Below, piece after piece: positions 17,725 to 25,531 of a stretch of DNA of 64,000 nucleotides. The stretch is from positions 1,010,461 to 1,074,460 of the forward strand of contig NZ_CM002917.1 of assembly GCF_000154705.2 (NCBI RefSeq), given 5' to 3'. The translations under genes and the position numbers were made by a program. The DNA comes from Hoeflea phototrophica DFL-43. GTDB lineage: Bacteria; Pseudomonadota; Alphaproteobacteria; Rhizobiales; Rhizobiaceae. The notes under the pieces are model-generated. The model saw nothing but the letters and a program-made list of their open reading frames with translations, was not told the origin of the DNA and made no database searches. Numbering within the stretch: the stretch's first letter is position 1; every line of letters begins with the position of its first letter.

Positions 17725-18219
17725 ATGCGTTACTCCAAACCAACCACCCCGACCTTCGGCAGCAATGTCATTCCATTCCCGAAGACGCCCCATACACCGA
17801 TTGCTGATACGCCCGGGCAGCCCCGGCGTACAGGGCCCACTCTCAATCATTCTGATAACGGGCCCGGTTCTGGCTTCCAGCAACCAACACAGACCGTTAC
17901 GGCACAAAACACGCCAAATCAGGTCCATCGTCAGCGTGCGATTTTGACGATGGCGTTCAAGCGCAAGCCGGGCAGCCCGGAGCAAGCTGATGAAGTCGCC
18001 GCCTGGACAGCCCGCCAGGTTCTCCTCCGTGCTGGCGAAGGTGAGGCAGAAAAGACCTGGCTGCCGCCTCTGGTGCGCAGGAACCTTGATCTCATGTGCG
18101 CCTGCCGTCACCCGGTTGGCCTGATCCTGCGTGATTGGCTAGATGGCAACAGGCGGCTCTTGCCTGCCAACTTCCAGACGCTTGTTGAATATTCCACCTG
18201 TGTCGCGGAGTCAGAATGA
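17725..18219 (+). CDS. Small hypothetical protein of the AAA/M41 operon
   Basis: 164 residues from ATG 17725, preceded by AGGAAAG; an earlier in-frame start at 17620 lacks a ribosome site. The N-terminal half is Pro/Thr-rich and low-complexity, beginning near NVIPFPKTP. The C-terminal half (from about residue 75) is helical-looking with EVAAWTARQVLLRAGEGEAE. Family not recognised. Its stop overlaps the ATPase start by 4 bp, so the product is probably needed with the ATPase, perhaps as an adaptor; that role is a guess. Confidence 0.7.
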   Translation: MRYSKPTTPTFGSNVIPFPKTPHTPIADTPGQPRRTGPTLNHSDNGPGSGFQQPTQTVTAQNTPNQVHRQRAILTMAFKRKPGSPEQADEVAAWTARQVLLRAGEGEAEKTWLPPLVRRNLDLMCACRHPVGLILRDWLDGNRRLLPANFQTLVEYSTCVAESE

Positions 18220-20327
18220 TGAGCAAGAGCAAGATTACCGATCGAATCTTTCACTACCTCATCGCCCGTCAGCGCCGAGCCGCTCGGATTGAAGTCTTTG
18301 AACGGGCAGCAGACGCCGGGATTCTCGAACGCGTGCCTCTTGGCGAGAATGATGATAGCGCCATGGTCTGGCAGCTGAGTTCTGATCATGCTGCTCAGTT
18401 CTCTGGCGATCCGGATCACGACCGGGAAGTCATCCGGGCGGCACTTGAGGCTTCAGGACGCAAGAGCAACACTGCCGGACTTGCAGACCAGGCTGACGAG
18501 TTCGGTGAGTTTGGCGATGCTTATGATTTTGATCTGCCTGATGATGAGTGTGGCACTGTCGCCGCAGCGGTCAAGCACAGCCATGCCCAGACCGATGGCA
18601 CCGATCCCTTACATCAAGCTGATTTGGACGAGGCGACTGCGGCAACTGCGAACGAGACTGCGCATATTGAGCCTAACATGGCCAAACTCGCTGCCGCTTT
18701 GCGGGGCCATGTCCTGTCTGTTGTTGGAGGCTTTGCCCCTGGCCTGAAGCCGGAGCAAGTTGCAACGGCACTGCTGCTGGCAAGAGCGGTGGGGGATGAC
18801 GAACGCATGCTTGAACGCTTGACCTCGGCGATTGCGAGGAAATGGCCCATCGTGGCGGTTCAGGTTCCGGTACACGATTTTGTCCGGCAGTTCGGGCTGA
18901 TGCTCGAAGAAGGGATTGTGCTGCCATTCTACACATCGCTCAGTTCTATCCGCTCTGGACCCACACTGTCGGGTCGGCACAAACCGCTTGCGGACCTAAG
19001 GCGCAGGAAGTCAATCGGAACGGTGAGCGGGGCCTATCTGCGTCGGACTGATGAAGAAGACATCAGGCAGGTCGTGTCCAGGCACATTCTTGCTCTGGAA
19101 AAACCTGTCATCATTGCCGATGAGGTCGACGAGCCATTGCCGTCACGGCTGACCGCCGTCGCGGACATCACGATCAGGGGTAGAGGTATCGATGCGAGTC
19201 TGATCGCAGAAGTGCTCGCACTCTGTTGCGGCGTCTCCGCCTCACAATCTCTGTTTTTGATGAATGAGGTGGGGTTCGAGCCAGATCATCTGGGCATTGA
19301 TGATCTTGCCGTTGCCATCCGCCCTGGGCGGTCGCTCAACCGCATGCTCAGCGTTCTGATGACGCTTGAGGATGAGAATATATCTAACGCAGAAGACAAG
19401 GATGGCGACGGCAAGAGTTCGGATGGCAAAGGCTCGTTGGGGCCAGCCAGCAAATCTGCGCTTGCGTCAAAGCGCAAGAAGTTTGCGGGATGCTTCGATG
19501 TCATCGAACCTGCTGTAGCTCGGGCCGCAGTGTCAGAAACGGCATCCGGTTCAGCAAAAAATGCGGCGGCTGCATCGGCAAGGGGCAATGGCAAGGACCA
19601 TCTCCTCGTTGAAAACCTCTCGGGATATGGTGAGGCAAAAGGGTGGGCATTGGATCTCAGCCGCGATCTGTACGCCTGGGAACAGAATCAGGTGGACTGG
19701 TCGGACCTGAGCTCACGGCTGTTGCTCAGTGGCCCACCCGGGACAGGCAAGACCACGTTTGCAAAAGCCCTTTGCAACACATTGCAGGTGCCCCTTGTTG
19801 CAACCTCAGTAGCGCGATGGCTCGAAACCTCTCATTTGGGCGATGTACTTGCTGCCATGACGACAACTTTTGAGCATGCCACTCAGTTAGCACCGTGCAT
19901 TCTCTTTATCGACGAAATCGACAATATCGGGAACCGCGGCGGCGGCAGTGAGCGTCATTACGACGATTACTGGTCAACCCTCGTAAACCGCATGCTGGAG
20001 CTGTTGGACGGGGCTTCCAAAACGGAGGGCGTGATTGTCGTGGGGGCGACGAACAATCCCGAGAAGATCGATGCTGCCCTGCTCCGGTCAGGCAGGCTGG
20101 AAAAGCACATCATGATCCCACCGCCGGACACCGAAGCCCTGATCGGGATCATCGCACATCATCTGGGCTCGGACCTCGATACAGTGCTCAGGAGCCATGC
20201 AGGCAATGGGATGGCCGAACTGACGGAGGCTGATGCACCCAAAGCAGGCCTGCCAGACAGCGTCGCCAACGATGATGTCAGCACACCAACAACCAAACAT
20301 CACAAGGGAGTGCCCGCTCATGGCTAA
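18216..20327 (+). CDS. Soluble FtsH-like AAA ATPase lacking most of the lid and all of the protease
   Basis: 703 residues. Walker A GPPGTGKT is at 506-513, Walker B LFIDEID at about 563-569, sensor 1 VVGATNN, and the second region of homology ALLRSGRLEKH with arginines 624 and 627: a complete AAA core of the FtsH/metalloprotease type. The N-terminal 480 residues carry no membrane helix I can see and are unfamiliar, unlike FtsH, which has two N-terminal helices. The core stops just after the first lid helix (DTEALIGIIAHHLG) and continues into a Ser/Thr/Pro-rich tail. The remaining lid helices are encoded by the next gene, which overlaps by 8 bp. An unfoldase feeding that protease is the likely role. 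Confidence 0.85.
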   Translation: MMSKSKITDRIFHYLIARQRRAARIEVFERAADAGILERVPLGENDDSAMVWQLSSDHAAQFSGDPDHDREVIRAALEASGRKSNTAGLADQADEFGEFGDAYDFDLPDDECGTVAAAVKHSHAQTDGTDPLHQADLDEATAATANETAHIEPNMAKLAAALRGHVLSVVGGFAPGLKPEQVATALLLARAVGDDERMLERLTSAIARKWPIVAVQVPVHDFVRQFGLMLEEGIVLPFYTSLSSIRSGPTLSGRHKPLADLRRRKSIGTVSGAYLRRTDEEDIRQVVSRHILALEKPVIIADEVDEPLPSRLTAVADITIRGRGIDASLIAEVLALCCGVSASQSLFLMNEVGFEPDHLGIDDLAVAIRPGRSLNRMLSVLMTLEDENISNAEDKDGDGKSSDGKGSLGPASKSALASKRKKFAGCFDVIEPAVARAAVSETASGSAKNAAAASARGNGKDHLLVENLSGYGEAKGWALDLSRDLYAWEQNQVDWSDLSSRLLLSGPPGTGKTTFAKALCNTLQVPLVATSVARWLETSHLGDVLAAMTTTFEHATQLAPCILFIDEIDNIGNRGGGSERHYDDYWSTLVNRMLELLDGASKTEGVIVVGATNNPEKIDAALLRSGRLEKHIMIPPPDTEALIGIIAHHLGSDLDTVLRSHAGNGMAELTEADAPKAGLPDSVANDDVSTPTTKHHKGVPAHG

Positions 20328-21099
20328 TTCCGATATCTCGATCGACACGGCTCAGGTGATGAACGTGAAGCTCAAGACGCTGGCCCTTGCAGTGGCAGGA
20401 AGGACGGGCGCAGACATCGAGCGCCTCATCCGTGAGGCTCGCCAAAAAGCCCGGCGTGAACGACGGCCACTGTCCTACGATGACATCGAGACCGCACTCA
20501 CGGCTGGCCAGGCAGCAATGCCCCCTGATCTGGTCTGGCGTATTGCTATCCACGAGTGCGGGCATGCGCTTGCTTATGAGCTGAGTGGCATCGCTGACGT
20601 TCAGACCGTGTCTATCGGCTTCGGCAATGGCGGCTTTGTCGAAAGCAGACGCAAAGAGGGCATCATCGAGAACGAAGCCTGGCTTGACCAATTCCTCACC
20701 TGCATCCTGGCAGGCCGGGCGGCCGAGAAGCTGGTCTTTGGCGACACCGTGATGGGCTCAGGCGGCAACGAGCTGTCTGATCTCGCCCGAGCAACAAAGC
20801 TCGCAACCGATGCAGAAGCCGCCTGCGGGTTTGGCAAGACCGAACCGCTGCTCTATCGCTCAGTGCAAGATCAGCCGTCGATCCTCTCGATTGATCGACA
20901 GCTGGCGCAGCAGGTTCATGCTCGTCTTGAGGCTGCTGAGCACCGGGCTACGGAACTCTTGTCGAGAAACCGCGTTGCGCTGCTGGCTCTGGCCACCCGG
21001 CTTGCCCAGGCCAAGGTGCTGGACGGCTCTGAAGTAAAGGCCTTGCTCAGCGCTGAAGCAACCGCTGCAGCAGAGAATCCGGATAACATCACGCCATGA
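20320..21099 (+). CDS. AAA-lid plus peptidase M41 (FtsH-type zinc protease) subunit
   Basis: 259 residues from ATG 20320, with its own AAGGGAG 9 bases upstream. Residues 1-65 contain the rest of an AAA lid (GRTGADIERLIREARQKA, LSYDDIETAL). The M41 metalloprotease domain follows with zinc motif HECGH at 78-82 and a downstream NELSDLARAT segment that should supply the third ligand, as in FtsH. FtsH places core, lid and protease in one chain; here the break falls inside the lid. The independent ribosome site argues against a simple frameshift. It lacks membrane segments, so a cytosolic two-subunit protease is predicted. Confidence 0.85.
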   Translation: MANSDISIDTAQVMNVKLKTLALAVAGRTGADIERLIREARQKARRERRPLSYDDIETALTAGQAAMPPDLVWRIAIHECGHALAYELSGIADVQTVSIGFGNGGFVESRRKEGIIENEAWLDQFLTCILAGRAAEKLVFGDTVMGSGGNELSDLARATKLATDAEAACGFGKTEPLLYRSVQDQPSILSIDRQLAQQVHARLEAAEHRATELLSRNRVALLALATRLAQAKVLDGSEVKALLSAEATAAAENPDNITP

Positions 21100-21103
21100 A
21101 ACC

Positions 21104-21313
21104 GCGATTCACTATGCCGTTTTTGCGTTGCCAGACCCGGCTCTCTCGATTCCGTTCTCGGCCCCGACGTTGCTGAAGTCAGCCTTGGCGATTCGGAACC
21201 CTGCCCCCGCGTTGCAAAGTTGCGTTCCGGCGATTCAGACTTCCGTCTTTGTGTTGCTGAACCAGGTCCAGGCGATTCACACCTCTGTCCCTGCGATTCC
21301 TGTGCAAACGCCG
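21104..21313. repeat. Tandem array of ten degenerate 21-bp units
   Basis: Starting 5 bp after the M41 gene, ten consecutive units of exactly 21 bp can be laid out (21104, 21125, 21146 and so on to 21293). Unit heads alternate GCGATTC and GCGTTGC (or one-base variants) in order B A B A B A B A B B; the other 14 positions vary. There is no gene on either strand that I would call. The period equals two helical turns and also seven codons. Confidence 0.85.
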
Positions 21314-21651
21314 TGACGGTCTGGGCAGCATACACTTTGGCAAACACCGATATCTGCCAGAGCGGGAGCCTGCAGCAACCTTGTTTATGCCGTCTCCTAC
21401 GAAGCGGCAGTCGTCAGCTCCGGCTAAAGACGTGGCCGCCAACCGCATATCTACGTATCGGCCTGGAGGGCTTACAACGTTCGTCGATTCGTGAACCCGC
21501 CACCGTTGTTAACAGGACGGCCTGGTTGGCAGGATGGTGCTGCCCCTTCTGCAACAGACCATGGGCAAGCTGTCTCAAGTTGCCGTCGCATCAAGACGAT
21601 GCGTGATGACGTGCGGACAACCTAAAACAACTCATCTCAATTTATCCTGTC
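21314..21651. other. Spacer between the two 21-bp arrays
   Basis: No supported gene. Open frames here are short, lack ribosome sites and have no recognisable domain. Scattered GATTC- and TTGC-like words suggest decayed repeat units, but I cannot phase them. Confidence 0.4.
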
Positions 21652-21714
21652 GCGATTCTGAACCCTGCCACATCGATTCAAAATCAGAGTTCGACGATTC
21701 TGTTGCAAACGGTG
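21652..21714. repeat. Second small array of 21-bp units with GCAAAC palindrome
   Basis: Three in-phase 21-bp units start at 21652, 21673 and 21694 with heads GCGATTC, TCGATTC and ACGATTC, the same head as the array 340 bp upstream. The first resembles the unit at 21188 and the last the unit at 21293. The last unit runs into a perfect palindrome GCAAAC-GGT-GTTTGC (21705-21719), 65 bp before the next gene and possibly its operator. Confidence 0.75.
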
Positions 21715-21784
21715 TTTGCGTATGAGGCCGATTCTGAGGAATGATGCTACAGGGAGAGATATCCAGCCAAGAGGAGACAGTAAG

Positions 21785-22129
21785 ATGGGGAGGAAGCCAA
21801 AGAAGCAGCGAACCGAAGAGCAGCGTATCCGTCAGGCTGAGCTGCGCAGCGCGGCGAAGAAAGCGAGGCGGCCGGACCGGGATGACATTGCGCGCATGCT
21901 GCTCTGGCAGATGATATCCAGTGTTCAAAAGAAGAGCGCAGACAAGCGCGACAGCCGCGAGATGCTCGACAAGCTGCGCAACCAGATTGTCGACGGGTTG
22001 GAAGCTCAGGGCTTTGACGTACGCGAATCCGAGGACGTGTTCGAGGGGCTCACAAAGCGATATGCCAATGGCATCTTCCCGTTTCGCCGCAAGCTACATC
22101 TCAAACCTGGAACTGATAAGGGCGAATAA
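21785..22129 (+). CDS. Small basic hypothetical protein
   Basis: 114 residues from ATG 21785, preceded by GAGGAGAC. The N-terminus is strongly basic (MGRKPKKQRTEEQRIRQ) and looks helical and nucleic-acid-binding. The rest contains MLLWQMISSVQKK and a region beginning LDKLRNQIVDGLEAQGFD. I do not recognise the family. It lies between the repeat arrays and the integrase gene, so a DNA-binding accessory role in the island is plausible but unproven. Confidence 0.65.
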   Translation: MGRKPKKQRTEEQRIRQAELRSAAKKARRPDRDDIARMLLWQMISSVQKKSADKRDSREMLDKLRNQIVDGLEAQGFDVRESEDVFEGLTKRYANGIFPFRRKLHLKPGTDKGE

Positions 22130-22431
22130 GGCGGGCGTGCATGCTGAACCATGAGAGCGAGAAGGCTGCTGCGCTGGCTGCCTAATTGATCCCCCATCAG
22201 CCACATTCCACGACCGTATTTGAGCGGCCAAAGCCTGAACCCATGCAAACGGCGTTACGGTGATTCTTGCTGTCTTCCTCCCGTTACTTCATTAAACGGC
22301 GTTTGCAGAGGAATCGCTGATTTGAACTGCCGCCTAAATACAAATTCCTATTTGTGCCGCTGCCCGAGTTTCGTTGACCGGGTACGTCCAGGTTCGCTGG
22401 TTACCCATCGACCCTAACATCGCACGTGGCC
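22130..22431. other. Intergenic spacer with an inverted copy of a 21-bp unit
   Basis: No gene seen. The 21 bases at 22297-22317 are the reverse complement of the unit at 21293-21313 with a single mismatch. A related GCAAACGGCGTT word occurs at about 22244, facing AAACGGCGTTTGC near 22294, giving an inverted pair about 50 bp apart. This sits between the small basic gene and the end of the integrase gene. Confidence 0.6.
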
Positions 22432-24480
22432 TCAACTGCTGGTCTTTTTCCGTGTCTTCCGTGGCGTATGCGAAACGACCTGCTGCAGCAGCCGAATTTT
22501 GGCAGGCTTGATCCCCGATGTCGGTGTCGGGAGTTCCGCAAGAGCCGCCTCCATCAAGCGAAGGCGTGCAACCTGTGAGTAGGTGCCTTCATTCACGTCA
22601 TCATTCAAATGACCAAGAATGTCCTTGCGGATTTCTGATCCCACTCCCGCCTGTTTCATTTCATTGTTGCACCAGTGGCGGAACGAATGAAAAACCTTTC
22701 GCTGTTCCTTCGCCCGTGGCAGCGCAGCCTCTTTCATCTTTTGCCAGTCATCGTTGAACACATCCCCCATCGGGGTTGCTTCTGCGACTGCCACGAGTTC
22801 CGGAAACAGCAGCGTGTGTTTTGCTTGTTTCAATGCGGCAACATAGTCGAGGAACCCCAACCGAATAAGTTCGGGGTGGATTGGAATGTGTCGTTTCGAT
22901 GCTTCTGACTTCAATCTGCGAACCTCGGTCGGGACAAACTTGAACCCCCAAATTCCTTCGAACTCGATGATTTCATCAAGCTGGAAACCGCAGATTTCCT
23001 CACGCCTTGCACCCTGGTAAGCGCCGATGAGTGGTACCCAGTAGCGTGCGTCATGAACAATCTCTCCGCCCGCATGGCCGTCATCACCATCCGAGGCTGC
23101 ACCGGTCCAGATCGGAAGACCGAACAGGGCCTGAAGATCACCGGTGGTGAAGGCAGGGCGTCCGTTCTCCGAGTTCCCGCGTCCCTTCGCGCGAAGTTTG
23201 GAGATGCCATCGTAGCTCTCCCACGAATGGCCATAAGCTTTGCACATGCCCGCAATATTGGCCATGTTGTTCATGTGGCGGTTGATCGTCGCCCTACTCA
23301 GGCCAACCTGATCCTTGGGAAGTTTTTCTGCGCGAGCAAGGATTTCCTTGACCGGAATGATATGGTCGCGTGGAGATTTTCCATAATTCTTGGGGAATTT
23401 GAGCAGGACATCGCGAAACTGCGCAAGATGGTTTTGACCGACCCGGTTCGGGTTGCCGTGGCCAAGGAAGCGCTCAAAGAGCTTGGCAAGCTGGACGTGT
23501 TGCTTGAGTGTTTTGCTTTCCCACTCGCCGAGGGTCACCTTCGCATTGCCGGCAGCTGTGACGATATCAACCAGGCTTTGAGAGCTCTCATCTTCGATGT
23601 CATCGATGTTGTCGAGATCTGTGACTTCGTCGTCGACTTCGACCTCAGCGAAAACTGGAGCCGTTTCTGGTACTATAACTGGGGCAGGGGTCTCCGGCCG
23701 CACTTGAACTGGAACGTCGATTTGGGCCGCGGGAACTTGGGCGATCGGGGCACCACCGTCATCAAAGGGAAGTGATTGGGCAACCGGATTTCGCGCTTCT
23801 TCAAGAAGTGCAGTTTGGGCGAGCAGCACGTCGTCATCACGCAGACCTGTCCAGCGGCGACTGGGATTTAAAAGTGCTGCCGCCATGCCGCGCAGATAGA
23901 GCTGCTCGGCCTGTTGCATATTTACCTTCGTCTCGGGAATGTTGAACTCTTTTAAAAGTCCTGCAATCCGGTTGCGATTGGGTGGTATGGGCCCGCGTTC
24001 ACGAAAAGTCGCAACCGCCCGCGCAATCATTATGATCGTTTCCCCGTCAAGTCCTGCAGCCATCATCTCCTGTCGCTCGATCTCGCCCACCTGAGCAGTG
24101 ATGCCTTGAGCCGCGAACAGGCGATATGTCCAGCCGACCACGATGTCCATGGTCCGTCCGTTCGCAACACTTTCGCCATAGGCGATCTCTGCTGCGACGA
24201 CACTATCAAGCTTGCTGCTGCATGAGATGACCACTTTGGTCAGGATGCGTCGGGCGTCTTCAGCAGAGATCATGACTTGTCTCATCTCGTGGAGCAGGTG
24301 CTCGCTGGACCGGGTAACCTCGGCAGCGATTGAGCGGGCACAGTGCAGCGACTTCGTCCGCAGGCTGATCTCAATGTTTGACGCCTGACCTGCCCGTTGC
24401 TGAACTGGCATTCGCCGTCGCCACCAATAGACCGCTCCGCGCCGGAACACATATTGAACACGTCTCATGCCAACCTCCAT
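22432..24480 (-). CDS. Large tyrosine recombinase (DUF6538-type site-specific integrase)
   Basis: 682 residues; ATG 24480 or, equally possible, ATG 24468. The N-terminus RRVQYVFRRGAVYWWRRRMP is typical of the DUF6538 start found on many proteobacterial integrases. The catalytic domain shows an Arg in GARREEICGFQ, HSFR at 598-601, LGH at 622-624 and Tyr634 in GTYSQ, a full tyrosine-recombinase set. The middle (about 250-320) is Pro/Val- and acid-rich. It probably integrates or excises the island. I found no tRNA or obvious att core beside it. Confidence 0.92.
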   Translation of the reverse strand: MEVGMRRVQYVFRRGAVYWWRRRMPVQQRAGQASNIEISLRTKSLHCARSIAAEVTRSSEHLLHEMRQVMISAEDARRILTKVVISCSSKLDSVVAAEIAYGESVANGRTMDIVVGWTYRLFAAQGITAQVGEIERQEMMAAGLDGETIIMIARAVATFRERGPIPPNRNRIAGLLKEFNIPETKVNMQQAEQLYLRGMAAALLNPSRRWTGLRDDDVLLAQTALLEEARNPVAQSLPFDDGGAPIAQVPAAQIDVPVQVRPETPAPVIVPETAPVFAEVEVDDEVTDLDNIDDIEDESSQSLVDIVTAAGNAKVTLGEWESKTLKQHVQLAKLFERFLGHGNPNRVGQNHLAQFRDVLLKFPKNYGKSPRDHIIPVKEILARAEKLPKDQVGLSRATINRHMNNMANIAGMCKAYGHSWESYDGISKLRAKGRGNSENGRPAFTTGDLQALFGLPIWTGAASDGDDGHAGGEIVHDARYWVPLIGAYQGARREEICGFQLDEIIEFEGIWGFKFVPTEVRRLKSEASKRHIPIHPELIRLGFLDYVAALKQAKHTLLFPELVAVAEATPMGDVFNDDWQKMKEAALPRAKEQRKVFHSFRHWCNNEMKQAGVGSEIRKDILGHLNDDVNEGTYSQVARLRLMEAALAELPTPTSGIKPAKIRLLQQVVSHTPRKTRKKTSS

Positions 24481-24846
24481 TTGGAGGTGACCGTTGTCCC
24501 AATTTTGCGCCGTCAGGCAGCAATGTCAGACACCCGTGAGGGACACTCGTGGGGGACAATACTGTCCATCAGACGCCAAAATTGATCCCCAGCTAACAGA
24601 AAAACGCTGGAAAATCAATCATGAACAGAGCTGGAAGAGGGAGATTGGCTGTGCATTTTTTCTTTGGCGAACCAGTCTCTGGTGTCATGTGCCGAAACTG
24701 GAGAGTTTCCGCGGCGCAGGATCACGTCGGGTCGTTGAAATCATCGAAAATTCAATGGCTTGGTGGGGTTGCGAGCAGTCATCCTCGGCGTCTCGGGTTG
24801 CAATTTCGCCTTCGAATCTCGCGTTTTGTGTGCTGTAGAGCGGGAA

Positions 24847-24971
24847 GTTACGGTGAAATCCTTGCAGTTACGCGGGATGACATTGCTGTTGAATGGGACC
24901 AGATTGCCGTTACGTGGGATAGGATTGCAGTTAGGTGGGATCACATTGTCGTTGGGCGGGATTGGTGTTCC
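24847..24971. repeat. Third array: six degenerate 21-bp tandem units
   Basis: Units begin at 24847 (20 bp), 24867, 24888, 24909, 24930 and 24951. Heads are GTTACGG, GTTACGC, GTTGAAT, GTTACGT, GTTAGGT and GTTGGGC; each continues GGGAY-N3 and most end ATTGC or ATTGT. The period equals that of the 21.1-kb array but the consensus differs. All three forward frames are open through the array, one reading V-x-W-D-x-I-A heptads, but I see no ribosome site or domain that makes it a gene. Confidence 0.8.
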
Positions 24972-25531
24972 CGTTCCCGGGAATACCATGGCGTTACGCA
25001 GGCGGATTTGGCGCGGATTGCAGGTTGGTGATTTCGAATTGTCATTTGGCAAGCGGCTTCACCCTCGGTTTCGCACTTATCTCCACTTTTGATCGAGACG
25101 TCGCCACTGCGGACAGCGACCAGGCGGGATCAGGTGCTGGCAGACCATTGGTCCGGGAACGGGATCAAATCCGCGCGGCATAACAAAATGGGATTTTGAT
25201 CCAGTTCGTGTGGAGAACAAGAAATCACTTCGTTCCAAAAACGGACTTCAAAACGCTGTGTTTTGGAAAACCATTCTAATTTTGTTTGTTCTGGTTTGTC
25301 CCGAAACTGTCAACCTCAAAACAAATCAAATTTGAAACGGCTTCAAAGTCCGTAGGCGGCCGTTTGATCTGGCAGCCTGTTGGGTGCTCCGCATAACGGA
25401 AACAGTTTTGCGTTCTGCACTACCCCCTGTTGCGACGTCAGCTCGCGTTCCGGTATTGTTTACTCAGTTCCCGAGTTGCCAGAATCCCAAACACCTTATC
25501 CGCCGTGTGGTGGAGAACATGGAGAATGCAG
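24972..25531. other. Non-coding spacer before the methyltransferase gene
   Basis: No gene supported. The part up to 25030 still contains GTTACGC and GGATTGCA words that look like decayed 21-bp units. 25200-25350 is AT-rich and contains ACGGACTT (near 25247) facing AAGTCCGT (near 25345); it is the best candidate for the methyltransferase promoter region. The 24481-24846 stretch on the other side is likewise without a gene. Confidence 0.45.

Noticed and set aside
18216..21099. Single FtsH gene broken by a sequencing frameshift
   Set aside because: The second part has its own AAGGGAG ribosome site at proper spacing, and the join region carries a Ser/Thr/Pro-rich tail not found in FtsH lids, so a real split is more likely.
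21104..21313. CRISPR-like array
   Set aside because: Units are contiguous at 21 bp with no constant repeat separated by unique spacers, and no cas gene is present.
21128..21316. Coding region through the 21-bp repeats (A-I-x-x-x-V-x heptads)
   Set aside because: Only a TTG start, no ribosome site, and the frame begins mid-array. Kept as an alternative explanation of the repeats, not as a gene.
24621..25092. Overlapping plus-strand frames with VxWDxIA and LxLxGI heptads
   Set aside because: Three frames are open because the period is a multiple of three; no domain or convincing start. Treated as a DNA repeat.
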